DNA from: Thiobaca trueperi | GTDB lineage: Bacteria; Pseudomonadota; Gammaproteobacteria; Chromatiales; Chromatiaceae | Length of the DNA stretch: 64,000 nucleotides | Assembly (NCBI RefSeq): GCF_004342175.1 | Contig: NZ_SMAO01000001.1 | Span: 558,001-622,000, forward strand | Direction of reading: 5' to 3' | Shown here: positions 18,735-26,048 of the stretch, in pieces | Layout of the letters: the number at the start of each line of letters is the position of its first letter | Numbering within the stretch: position 1 is the stretch's first letter | Translations under genes and position numbers: made by a program | Notes under the pieces: model-generated | Told to the model about the DNA's origin: nothing | Seen by the model: only the letters and a program-made list of their open reading frames with translations | The model's database searches: none

Positions 18735-19042
18735 GTCCGCGTCTTCCCTTCTGGATGAGCGTCATCCGGGACTGGCTCGGGCTCCGGGCGTCTCGCGTCG
18801 GCAACCAGGGCGACCGAGGCAAAGGCGGCGAGCAGCGCCAGCACCAGGGCGAGATCGGTGATGGCATTCATGTCGGTGGCAACACCAAGCAGCAGGAGCG
18901 CCGCGACACCGCCGGTCCCCAGCAGTTGGGCAGCCATCATACGGTCCACATCGCTCGGTCCGCGCAGGATACGGGTCAGTCCCAGTGCAACCGTCGCCAG
19001 CACGAACACGGCCGCAGCAAGCAGAAAATCAGCGATGTCCAT
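18731..19042 (-). CDS. mrpF: Mrp-type antiporter subunit F
   Basis: 103 residues with three membrane helices (MDIADFLLAAAVFVLATVALGLTRILRGPSDVDRMMAAQLLGTGGVAALLLLGVATDMNAITDLALVLALLAAFASVAL). RGPS.DR followed by MA...L is the MnhF/PhaF hallmark. ATG at 19042 gives the usual family length and overlaps the mrpE end by 14 bp; the open frame runs further upstream but only inside mrpE. The C-terminal tail is Pro- and Glu-rich. Confidence 0.92.
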   Translation of the reverse strand: MDIADFLLAAAVFVLATVALGLTRILRGPSDVDRMMAAQLLGTGGVAALLLLGVATDMNAITDLALVLALLAAFASVALVADARRPEPEPVPDDAHPEGKTRT

Positions 19043-19538
19043 CGTCTTCGCCCAGCACGCGGAGCAGAAGCATTTCGTCGATGGCCAGCGACTCGGCGAC
19101 CGGCTGCGTGACATCCAGACAGTGATAGATGAGCCGGCCTGCTGCATCGGTGCCGACCGGCAGGGTGCCGGGCATGAGGCTGGTCAGGGCGCCGAAGACG
19201 GCGCGCCCCGGACCCGGCGGCAGACGTGTCGGATAGGTCAGATAGCCGGGTTGCAGCGACAGCCGGGGCGACAGTGCGCGCCGCGCCACATCGACCCCCG
19301 AAACGACCGACTGCGACAGCAGACGCCAGATGAGCCGGGCGAGTGCGCCGTAGCGCATCCGTCCGACGGTTGGCGGCAGGAGATGCAGGCTGGACCAGGT
19401 CGCCGCGACAGCAGCCGGGACGCCCACCGCCAGATCCGCGAGCAGCTCGGTCGTGACCGGCAGACGGGGATCGGCGAGCAGCAGCCAGCAGCCGTAAAAC
19501 GCGATTCCGCGTGCGAGCGCGAATCGGGCGGGGAGCAA
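19029..19538 (-). CDS. mrpE: Mrp-type antiporter subunit E
   Basis: About 169 residues, first gene of the antiporter operon. The pattern fits MnhE: a hydrophobic start (ARGIAFYGCWLLLADP), WSSLHLLPP, then LTYPTRLPPGPGRAVFGALTSLMPGTLPVG and the end segment LIYHCLDVTQPVAESLAIDEMLLLRVLGE. I propose a TTG start at 19538, which has GGGAG five bases upstream and gives normal length. The frame is open to an ATG at 19637, but that extension (PPLPPAPSPTLPRKGGGG) is the translation of a GC-rich intergenic repeat and is unlike any MrpE. The start is therefore uncertain. Confidence 0.8.
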   Translation of the reverse strand: MLPARFALARGIAFYGCWLLLADPRLPVTTELLADLAVGVPAAVAATWSSLHLLPPTVGRMRYGALARLIWRLLSQSVVSGVDVARRALSPRLSLQPGYLTYPTRLPPGPGRAVFGALTSLMPGTLPVGTDAAGRLIYHCLDVTQPVAESLAIDEMLLLRVLGEDDGHR

Positions 19539-19540
19539 GC

Positions 19541-19605
19541 GATCTCCCCCTCCCCCCTTGCGGGGGAGGGTTGGGGAGGGGGCCGGGGGGAGAGGCGGTC
19601 CCATC
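19541..19605. repeat. GC-rich palindromic intergenic repeat next to mrpE
   Basis: CTCCCCCTCCCCCCTTGCGG with GGGGAGGGTTGGGGAGGGGG forms an imperfect hairpin around TTGC. Very similar C/G-rich hairpins are common between genes in many proteobacteria. In frame it would add a Pro-rich tail to MrpE, which argues that the ATG at 19637 is not used. It also contributes the GGGAG that may serve as the mrpE ribosome binding site. Confidence 0.7.
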
Positions 19606-19621
19606 TCGACGGCATTCTGAG

Positions 19622-19705
19622 TTGAAATCCTCTCCATCCTGAAAAATCCTGTTAATCCTGTCTATTCGAGGCGCGTTATCAGGTCTGGATTTTCAGGACA
19701 TCACC
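19622..19705. repeat. Half copy of family 1 palindromic repeat
   Basis: Only the right arm is present: ATCCTGTTAATCCTGTC, then TATTCGAGGCGCGTTATCAG and GGTCTGGATTTTCAGGACATCACC. It is nearly identical to the right arm of the copy ending at 15585. The left arm is missing, replaced by the GC-rich repeat. It abuts a family 2 element at 19706. Confidence 0.8.
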
Positions 19706-19790
19706 TAAACCGCGCCAGCTCTTACGGTCGTTGATGCGACCAAGGTTGATCCAACCCCAAAACATCCCATACCGCATCAGGCGCGGTTTA
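19706..19790. repeat. Dispersed repeat, family 2 (TTAAACCGCG termini)
   Basis: 85 bp bounded by TAAACCGCGCC and its inverse GGCGCGGTTTA. The interior matches the copy at 21023 and the reverse complement of the copy at 59566 (shared GGTCGTTGATGCGACCAAGG-like and CCCCAAAACAT stretches). Its right terminus provides the TAA stop of pldA on the minus strand. Confidence 0.85.
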
Positions 19791-20870
19791 GAGCAGATCG
19801 TTGAGCGTGATGCCGATACCGAAGGTGTTCTGCTTCCAGTCGTAGTCGATCATGCTCTCGCCATAACCAGTGAAGGCGGTGACATAACCGCGCAGCGGGC
19901 CGATAAGGGGCGGCGAGGTCCAGGTAAGCCGGGCAGCGCCTTTGTCGGCGTCAGGATTACCGCGCCCCATGAGGGTGAAGCTGTGACCGCGCCATTTGTA
20001 GATCGCCGTGATGTCGCCGTAGCCGTAGTAATCGGTGATGTTGGGGTTGTCGTCGTCGCCGTCGTTGAGGACGATCCAGGGGCGGAGCAGGAGCGCGAAA
20101 TTGCCGGACTCGATGCCGAATTCCATGACCAGACGGTCCCAACTGCGCGAGATGGGGTCGGAACGGCCATTGGACTGATGGTTATAGCCGAAATTGAAGA
20201 GTTTCCAGGTCACGCCGCCGACCGAGACATCCGGCTGCGCGCTGACCATCAGCTCCGGCTGATAGTTGGTCTCGCGGAAGGGACGCGACAGCTCGTCGTT
20301 GTAGATCTGCCACTGGCTCTGCTGGGTGTAGGCGCCCCAGATGCCGACGCGGCGATTCTCGGTCGCCCACAGACGCGCCTTGAAACTGATCTGGAACTCG
20401 GCCTCGGTGGAATTGATCTCGGCGTCCGGGTTTTCCAGCGCATTGAACAGTGAATTGAACGGCTTCTCGTTGGGACGACTGGAGTAACGTCCAAGCAGCA
20501 GATAATTGGGACGATAGACATCGATCAGATAGCGTGCTGACGAGGGATCGAAGCCCCAGGCCGTATCGATCAGCGAATCAGAGGTGGACGCTGCGCCCGG
20601 CGTCGGATCGCCCGACAGCGCCTGCGTTCTCGGGGCCGTCATGGCGAGGCGAGCGGGTTCCTGCGCCACCTCGGGTGCAACCGCCAGCGTCTGTTGGCTG
20701 GCGCGGTCGTAACAGGCAAGCCGTTTGCTGTCGGACTTGATCCCGGCGCAGTCCTGAAGACCGGACTGGGCGAATGACTGGCCGCTGACGGCCAGAACCA
20801 GTACCGGCGTGATCAGGAGCAGGGACGCGAGCCGGGGGGCGCGGGGTTTTTGGTGCGATGGGTTGGTCAT
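19788..20870 (-). CDS. pldA: Outer-membrane phospholipase A (OMPLA)
   Basis: 360 residues with a signal peptide (hydrophobic residues 15-32, FAQ cleavage). A short Cys-containing N-terminal segment follows (QDCAGIKSDSKRLACYDRASQ), then a 12-stranded beta barrel. The active-site segment is YNHQSNGRSDPISRSWDRL: His231 and Ser233 match the E. coli catalytic His142 and Ser144. The residue matching Asn156 is Asp245 here. The enzyme hydrolyses outer-membrane phospholipids at sn-1/sn-2 after dimerising with calcium. Its TAA stop is inside a family 2 repeat terminus. Two further repeats lie upstream of the start. Monocistronic by context. Confidence 0.93.
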   Translation of the reverse strand: MTNPSHQKPRAPRLASLLLITPVLVLAVSGQSFAQSGLQDCAGIKSDSKRLACYDRASQQTLAVAPEVAQEPARLAMTAPRTQALSGDPTPGAASTSDSLIDTAWGFDPSSARYLIDVYRPNYLLLGRYSSRPNEKPFNSLFNALENPDAEINSTEAEFQISFKARLWATENRRVGIWGAYTQQSQWQIYNDELSRPFRETNYQPELMVSAQPDVSVGGVTWKLFNFGYNHQSNGRSDPISRSWDRLVMEFGIESGNFALLLRPWIVLNDGDDDNPNITDYYGYGDITAIYKWRGHSFTLMGRGNPDADKGAARLTWTSPPLIGPLRGYVTAFTGYGESMIDYDWKQNTFGIGITLNDLL

Positions 20871-20914
20871 TTTTGATGAAGTCGTCAGTGGTCAGTTGGC
20901 AGTGGTCAGTATCG

Positions 20915-21001
20915 TTAAACCGCGTCCAGCGCGATAGGTGTCATTTTCAGTTTGTGTTTGGCCCTGGGGAAGTTACCGACTTTAGTGGAGACGCGGTTTA
21001 A
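20915..21001. repeat. Dispersed repeat, family 2 (divergent interior)
   Basis: 87 bp bounded by TTAAACCGCGTC and GACGCGGTTTAA, perfect inverse termini. The interior (TCATTTTCAGTTTGTGTTTG and beyond) differs from the copies at 19706 and 21023 but resembles that at 28587. It lies in the pldA upstream region, 21 bp from the next copy. Confidence 0.8.
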
Positions 21002-21022
21002 AATTCCATATTGTTTAATATC

Positions 21023-21109
21023 TTAAACCGCACCAGATCCAACAGTCGTTGACGCTGCCAAGGCCGATCCAATCCCCAAACATCTCATGCTGCACCGGGC
21101 GCGGTTTAA
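21023..21109. repeat. Dispersed repeat, family 2
   Basis: 87 bp bounded by TTAAACCGCACC and GGCGCGGTTTAA. Interior close to the 19706 copy (CAGTCGTTGACGCTGCCAAG, CCCCAAACATCTCATG). The right terminus supplies the TAA stop of the GntP permease gene on the minus strand. It forms a tandem pair with the copy at 20915. Confidence 0.85.
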
Positions 21110-22560
21110 AAAGAGCCGAACATCGTGCCCAGAACGATCACGGCGGCGAGCGCAACGATGGCGCCGACGATGGCGACCATCACGATGTCCAGATAACTGT
21201 CCTTGTGGGTGGTGCCGCAGACGGCGAGCAGGGTGACGACGGCCCCATTATGCGGCAGGCTATCCAGCGTGCCGGCGCCAATCACCGCCACACGGTGCAT
21301 CAGTGCCGGGTCGATGCCCAGTTCGCCGGCCAGTTGCAGATAGGTCGATCCCAGCGCCTCCAGAGCAATGGTGAGCCCGCCCGAGGCCGAACCGGTGAGC
21401 GCGGACAGGATGTTGGTGGACACCGCGAGCGACACCAGCGGCCCGCCACCGACCCCGAGCACCCATTCGCGCACCAGCTCGAAGGCCGGCAGCGCGGCGA
21501 CGACCGAGCCGAAGCCGACCAGACTCGCCACGCTGATGACCGGCAGCACCGAGGCATTGACGCCGGCATCGACGCTCTCGCGCAGATTGGGCAGACGCTT
21601 GCGGTTGAGTCCGAGCAGAACCAGGATGGCCGCCAGCAGCGCCACGATCACCGACCAGACACCGCCAACCGCCGCTGGCGAGGTCGGACCCCAGCGGTCT
21701 TCAGCCAGATAGGCCAGATCGAGATTGGGCAGGACCAGCAGGGTCATGGCGAGATTGACCGCCACCACCACAATCAATGGCAGGATGGAAATCCAGACCG
21801 GGGGCAGATCGGTGCTGACCTGACCATGATGGATCTCAGCCGGATCGAATGCCTGCGCGACCGTGGCACGCTCGCGCACCAGCGGATCGTCGGCGGCCTG
21901 CTCGGCGCTCATGATCAGCGCCCCGTCGAAACCGATGCCGCGCCGCCGGGCGGACGCCACCCCGCGCCCCAGCCACCAAAGCCCGAACACCAGCATGATG
22001 AGCGCGGCAATCGTCCCCAGACCGGGCGCGGCAAAGGGCGTGGTGCCGAAGAAGGGCATGGGGATGGCGTTCTGTACCGCCGGGGTGCCGGGCAGCGCCG
22101 ACATGGTGAAGGTGGAGGTGCCGAGCGCGATGGCCGCCGGCATCAGATAGCGCGGGATATTGGCGTCGCGAAACAGCGCCTGCGCCATCGGCGCCAGCAC
22201 GAAAAAGGCGACGAAGAGACTGACGCCGCCATAAGTCACCATGGCGCCGGCCAGCACCACCGCCAGCACGGCATGACGCGCGCCCAGCTTCTCGCCCATG
22301 AAACGGGCGATGGACTGCACCGAACCGCTGTCTTCCATCAGCTTGCCGAAGAGCGCACCAAGCAGAAAGATGGGGAAGAACTGGGCCAGAAAGCCCGCCG
22401 CACCGCCCATGAAGGTCTGGGTCCAGTGCGCCAGCAGCGGCTCGCCCGCAAAGATCGCCGCGATCAGGGCCGCCGCCGGGGTCAGCAGCAGCACGCTCCA
22501 GCCGCGATAGGCGAGCCAGATGAGGAGCGCAAGACCAAGCAGAATGCCAATCAGACCCAT
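21106..22560 (-). CDS. GntP-family permease
   Basis: 484 residues with about 12-13 membrane helices, GntP/CitM-type carboxylate:H+ symporter. Seen are GGAAGFLAQFFPIFLLGALFGKLMEDSG, GGVSLFVAFFVLAPMAQALF, SALPGTPAVQNAIPMPFFGTTPFAAPG and GTLDSLPHNGAVVTLLAVCG, which fit members that import gluconate or short hydroxy-acids. It follows the patatin gene with only 3 bp between, and the GGAAGGA ribosome binding site lies inside the patatin end, so the two are co-expressed. In other genomes a related permease/patatin pair accompanies 3-hydroxybutyrate dehydrogenase; a hydroxybutyrate substrate is therefore plausible but unproven here. Confidence 0.85.
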   Translation of the reverse strand: MGLIGILLGLALLIWLAYRGWSVLLLTPAAALIAAIFAGEPLLAHWTQTFMGGAAGFLAQFFPIFLLGALFGKLMEDSGSVQSIARFMGEKLGARHAVLAVVLAGAMVTYGGVSLFVAFFVLAPMAQALFRDANIPRYLMPAAIALGTSTFTMSALPGTPAVQNAIPMPFFGTTPFAAPGLGTIAALIMLVFGLWWLGRGVASARRRGIGFDGALIMSAEQAADDPLVRERATVAQAFDPAEIHHGQVSTDLPPVWISILPLIVVVAVNLAMTLLVLPNLDLAYLAEDRWGPTSPAAVGGVWSVIVALLAAILVLLGLNRKRLPNLRESVDAGVNASVLPVISVASLVGFGSVVAALPAFELVREWVLGVGGGPLVSLAVSTNILSALTGSASGGLTIALEALGSTYLQLAGELGIDPALMHRVAVIGAGTLDSLPHNGAVVTLLAVCGTTHKDSYLDIVMVAIVGAIVALAAVIVLGTMFGSF

Positions 22561-22563
22561 GAG

Positions 22564-23622
22564 TTAGATTCCTTCCAGCAGATAATCGAGATCGAAGGTC
22601 GCACGCCGCCCCAGATCGTGCCCGTGTTCGGCGAGGAAGGTGTCGGCGCAGCGCCGGCCTTCGTCACGCAGCATGCAGAGAAAGGCCCATTCGGCATTGA
22701 GCTTGGACGAGTAACCCAGGTCAGTCATGGCGGGACTGGCGATGCGGTGCATGCGCATCGATGCCCAGAGCGCGCCTTCGCTGTGCCCCGGATCCGCGAC
22801 CTGACGCAGCAGGGCGATCATGCGCAGTTCCTTGAGCAGCGGTGCGTTGAAGGCGATCTCGTTCTCGCGGTTGAGGATGTCGCGGGCGGTGCGTGGCGTG
22901 CCGACGCGCTCGACCGGATTGATCTGGATGAGGATGGTGTCATCGGCGCTGGATTCGCGCACCAGCGGCGAGATGGTGGGGTTGCCGGAGAAACCGCCAT
23001 CCCAGTAAGCCTCGCCATCGATCTCGATGGCCTGAAACATCATCGGCAGACAGGCCGAGGCCAGCAGCGCGTCCGGGGTCATGTCAGCGTTGCGAAAGAC
23101 ACGCGGGCGACCGGTGCGCACATTGGTCGCGGTGACAAAGACATGCACATCGGAGCGGGCGAGACGCGCGAAGTCGATCGATTCGGCCAGGATATCGCGC
23201 AGCGGATTGATGTTCGCCGGATTGGTGTCGTAGGGTGAAAACAGCCGCGAGGCCATATCGAGCGCGATGAAGGCCGGCGAGTTGTCCATCGTCCAGCGGC
23301 CCATGAGGATGTCCAGCGGCGCGCGGCGCAGCGGACTCATGAGCGCCGCGTCCGAGACCCGCCGCCAGAAGCGCTCCAGCGCAACCCGCGCACCCTCGGC
23401 ACCGCCCTCGGCGAAACCGTCGCTCAGGACCGCCGCGTTCATGGCGCCGGCAGAGGTGCCGGAGAGTCCGTCGATGGTCAGCCAGGGCTCTTGCAGCATG
23501 CGGTCCAGCACGCCCCAGGCGAAGGCGCCGTGCGCGCCGCCGCCCTGGAGCGCGAAATCGACGGAGACCGGGACACGTGGTTTATCGGCAGTGGAACTGG
23601 GTTGCGGAATGGAAATGGCCAT
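22564..23622 (-). CDS. Patatin-like phospholipase with DUF3734-like C-terminus
   Basis: 352 residues, cytoplasmic (no signal peptide). The patatin catalytic set is complete: oxyanion GGGAHG (residues 27-32), nucleophile GTSAG (Ser57) and DGG (Asp208). The C-terminal third (LNRENEIAFNAPLLKELRMIALLRQVADPG, RMHRI, SSKLNAEWAFLCMLRDEGRR) matches the DUF3734 extension of bacterial patatins. It hydrolyses acyl esters; the substrate is not known. It is first in an operon with the GntP permease. Possible link to poly-hydroxyalkanoate or hydroxybutyrate turnover is inference from neighbours. Confidence 0.88.
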   Translation of the reverse strand: MAISIPQPSSTADKPRVPVSVDFALQGGGAHGAFAWGVLDRMLQEPWLTIDGLSGTSAGAMNAAVLSDGFAEGGAEGARVALERFWRRVSDAALMSPLRRAPLDILMGRWTMDNSPAFIALDMASRLFSPYDTNPANINPLRDILAESIDFARLARSDVHVFVTATNVRTGRPRVFRNADMTPDALLASACLPMMFQAIEIDGEAYWDGGFSGNPTISPLVRESSADDTILIQINPVERVGTPRTARDILNRENEIAFNAPLLKELRMIALLRQVADPGHSEGALWASMRMHRIASPAMTDLGYSSKLNAEWAFLCMLRDEGRRCADTFLAEHGHDLGRRATFDLDYLLEGI

Positions 23623-23805
23623 CTCAATGACTCCTGAAAACTAACCTGTCATGCGCGGATCGTGACGGAAACAAAGCCGTTGATGGCCAAAACATCGAAC
23701 ACGAAATGTATCAGCATCATAACATCGCCCGGTCGCCGCGCCAATCCCAGACGACTGGCGGGCAACCGGGTGGTTTTGATCTGATCAGATCGCCAGCAAG
23801 CCGGC

Positions 23806-24978
23806 CTAATGCCGTCGTGAGTCGCGCCAGTCTGAGAATCGCTGCACGAGCGGTTGAAACCGCTGTTGCAACAGCCCGGAGATCTGACGCAGACGATCAG
23901 CCATCGCTGGACCTTTTGCGCCCTCATCTGCGGCTGGCCTGGACTTATCCTCAATCTCCGGCCCGAGCAGGATGGCGATGGGCCGCGTGTAGGGGCTGGA
24001 GTCGAGCGCGACCTTGATCGCCATGGTCAGGGGCACCGAGAGAAAGACACCGACCGTGCCCAGCACCAGTCCCCAGAACAGCAGCGACAGGAAGACCGCC
24101 AGGGTCGAGATACCCAGTCCGCGCCCCATGATGCGCGGCTCCAGGATGCTGCCGATCACGGTATTGATCACCAGATAGCCGAGCGCGACCAGCAGGGTCG
24201 TCGGGATGTCGGTCTGCACCAGTGCCAGCAGCACCGCCGGGATCGCCATCAGGACCGAGCCGAGAAAGGGCACAAAATTGAAGAGGAAGGCGAGGATGCC
24301 CCAGAGAATGGCGAAGTCGATGCCCAGGAACCACAGCCAGATCCAGACCAGCAGCGCGGTGGCCAGACTGGTCAGCGACTTGATGACCATATACTGATTG
24401 ATGGAATCGAAAACCAGTTTGATCCGCGCATCCGTGTCTTCAGTGGTGTTGAAGGCGGCCTGCATCTTGGCCGGCAGACTGGATGCCTCAGCCAGAATGA
24501 AGATGACCGTGAGCAGGATCAGCACCCCGCTGGAAAAGAGCCCGCCCACACTCGCGAGGAGCGAACGCACCATGGCGACCGTCTTGGCCGGATCAAACAT
24601 GCTGGGCGACTCGATGCCTGCCGGCTCCATCCCCAGGCGCTGCATCCAGACGTGAAACTCATTGGACAGCAGGGTCAGCCGCTCCTGATAACTGGGTAGG
24701 CTCTCGCGGAAGCCATCCAGCGCGCCGGTCGAAATCAGGGCCAGCAGACTGCCGATATCGGCCAGCACAAAACCAACGATCAGCAGCGCCGCCCATTTCG
24801 ACCAGCCGCGATTCGTCAGCCAACGCAACGGCGGGGTCGCGATCACGGCGATGAAGACCGCCAGCAGAAAGGGTGCAACGACCGAGGCCGCCAGATGCAG
24901 ACCGGCAATCACGATCACGAATGCCGCACCCACGATCAGGGCGCGGGCGGGCGGGGTGAAGCTGGGCGTGGAATGCAT
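23806..24978 (-). CDS. AI-2E family transporter (PerM-like)
   Basis: 390 residues with about eight membrane helices arranged as two N-terminal groups and a long central soluble region. The family hallmarks are FLFNFVPFLGSVLMAIPAVLLAL, INTVIGSILEPRIMGRGLGISTLAVFLSLLFWG and LGTVGVFLSVPLTMAIKVALD. Members have been reported as AI-2 exporters or Na+/H+ antiporters, so substrate is open. ATG at 24978 (MHSTPSFTPP) with GGA upstream; a longer open frame has no support. It lies 22 bp after the alpha/beta hydrolase gene, likely the same transcript. The C-terminal tail is charged and cytoplasmic. Confidence 0.88.
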   Translation of the reverse strand: MHSTPSFTPPARALIVGAAFVIVIAGLHLAASVVAPFLLAVFIAVIATPPLRWLTNRGWSKWAALLIVGFVLADIGSLLALISTGALDGFRESLPSYQERLTLLSNEFHVWMQRLGMEPAGIESPSMFDPAKTVAMVRSLLASVGGLFSSGVLILLTVIFILAEASSLPAKMQAAFNTTEDTDARIKLVFDSINQYMVIKSLTSLATALLVWIWLWFLGIDFAILWGILAFLFNFVPFLGSVLMAIPAVLLALVQTDIPTTLLVALGYLVINTVIGSILEPRIMGRGLGISTLAVFLSLLFWGLVLGTVGVFLSVPLTMAIKVALDSSPYTRPIAILLGPEIEDKSRPAADEGAKGPAMADRLRQISGLLQQRFQPLVQRFSDWRDSRRH

Positions 24979-25000
24979 GGTGTGATATCCGTTCCAGTGG

Positions 25001-25987
25001 TTAATCAGACGGTTGCGTGTCGCGGTCGAACCAGCCGCTGCGTCGCGTCGCGAGGAAATCGAGATAGCGTTGCGCCGTCTCGGCGGGTTGTTCCAGATGC
25101 GGCAGATGACCGGTCGCAGCGGGTTGAATGAGCCGGGCGCGGGGAAACCGGCGACGGATGTGTCTGGCCCCGTCTTCGGCGGCGAAGATCCGATCATCCT
25201 GACCCCACAGGACCAGGGTGGGCAGCCAACTTGTCACGCCCGACTCAAGCGACCGCGCATCCAGACTGACGATGTTCCAGACCTGCTGATAGAAGCGGTT
25301 GTGCTCGACATAGTCCGCGACCAGCGCCGCTTTGACCGCATCCGGGATGACGGGCGGATTGACGAACAGCAGGCCCATTTCCAGATCGAACTGCGCGAGA
25401 TCGACCGGCACGAATGGATTGACGCCATCCTCGATGGCCGCTTGAACCTGCGGGCTCCAGTCGGTGAGACCGAAGGGTGCGCCGATCAGCGCCAGTGAGC
25501 GCACCCGCTGCGGATCAGAGCGGGCATAGAGCGCGGCAATGGCGCCGCCCATCGAATTGCCGGCCAGATCAATGCGCCCAAGCCCCAGGCTGTCGATGAA
25601 CTGACGCAGCAGCTCAACCTGTCGCGCCAGACGGTAATCCGGGAGCGCAAAGGGGACGCTCTGACCATAGCCCGGCAGATCGGGGGCGATGGCGGTGTAG
25701 CCGACGGCGGCGAGCTGGCACAGCAGCGCGTTCCATTGCTCCTTCTGCGCAAAGAGCCCGTGCAGCAGCATGACAGGCGGCCCGGTTCCCGCACCGGCCT
25801 GGCTGTAATGCAGCGTGCCGCCATCAAGCGTGGCCTGCGCGGTCTGAATCGGACAGGATCCTGCGTCCGCCCCGGCGCACACCGGATAGCCGAGCCCCCA
25901 GACCAGCAGCAGGATCCCGACCGCCAGCAGGAGCGAAGACCGGACACCGGCCCGACAGACCACAACTGAATACCACATTGCCTGCAT
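25001..25987 (-). CDS. Alpha/beta hydrolase, membrane-anchored or exported
   Basis: 328 residues. An N-terminal hydrophobic segment (residues 13-40) suggests an anchor or signal peptide. The hydrolase core has HGLF oxyanion region, nucleophile elbow GNSMGG, acid WGQDD and His in ATGHLPHLEQP. The LPGYGQS and cap helices fit the esterase/haloperoxidase-like group. Substrate unknown. A GGGGGG tract sits upstream of the ATG. It is followed by the AI-2E transporter gene and preceded by the 5'-nucleotidase gene on the same strand, possibly one envelope-function transcript. Confidence 0.85.
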   Translation of the reverse strand: MQAMWYSVVVCRAGVRSSLLLAVGILLLVWGLGYPVCAGADAGSCPIQTAQATLDGGTLHYSQAGAGTGPPVMLLHGLFAQKEQWNALLCQLAAVGYTAIAPDLPGYGQSVPFALPDYRLARQVELLRQFIDSLGLGRIDLAGNSMGGAIAALYARSDPQRVRSLALIGAPFGLTDWSPQVQAAIEDGVNPFVPVDLAQFDLEMGLLFVNPPVIPDAVKAALVADYVEHNRFYQQVWNIVSLDARSLESGVTSWLPTLVLWGQDDRIFAAEDGARHIRRRFPRARLIQPAATGHLPHLEQPAETAQRYLDFLATRRSGWFDRDTQPSD

Positions 25988-26048
25988 GCCAAATCCCCCC
26001 TGTGATGACTAAACCGCGTCCACTCCGACAACAGACTGAAACGGGGAC

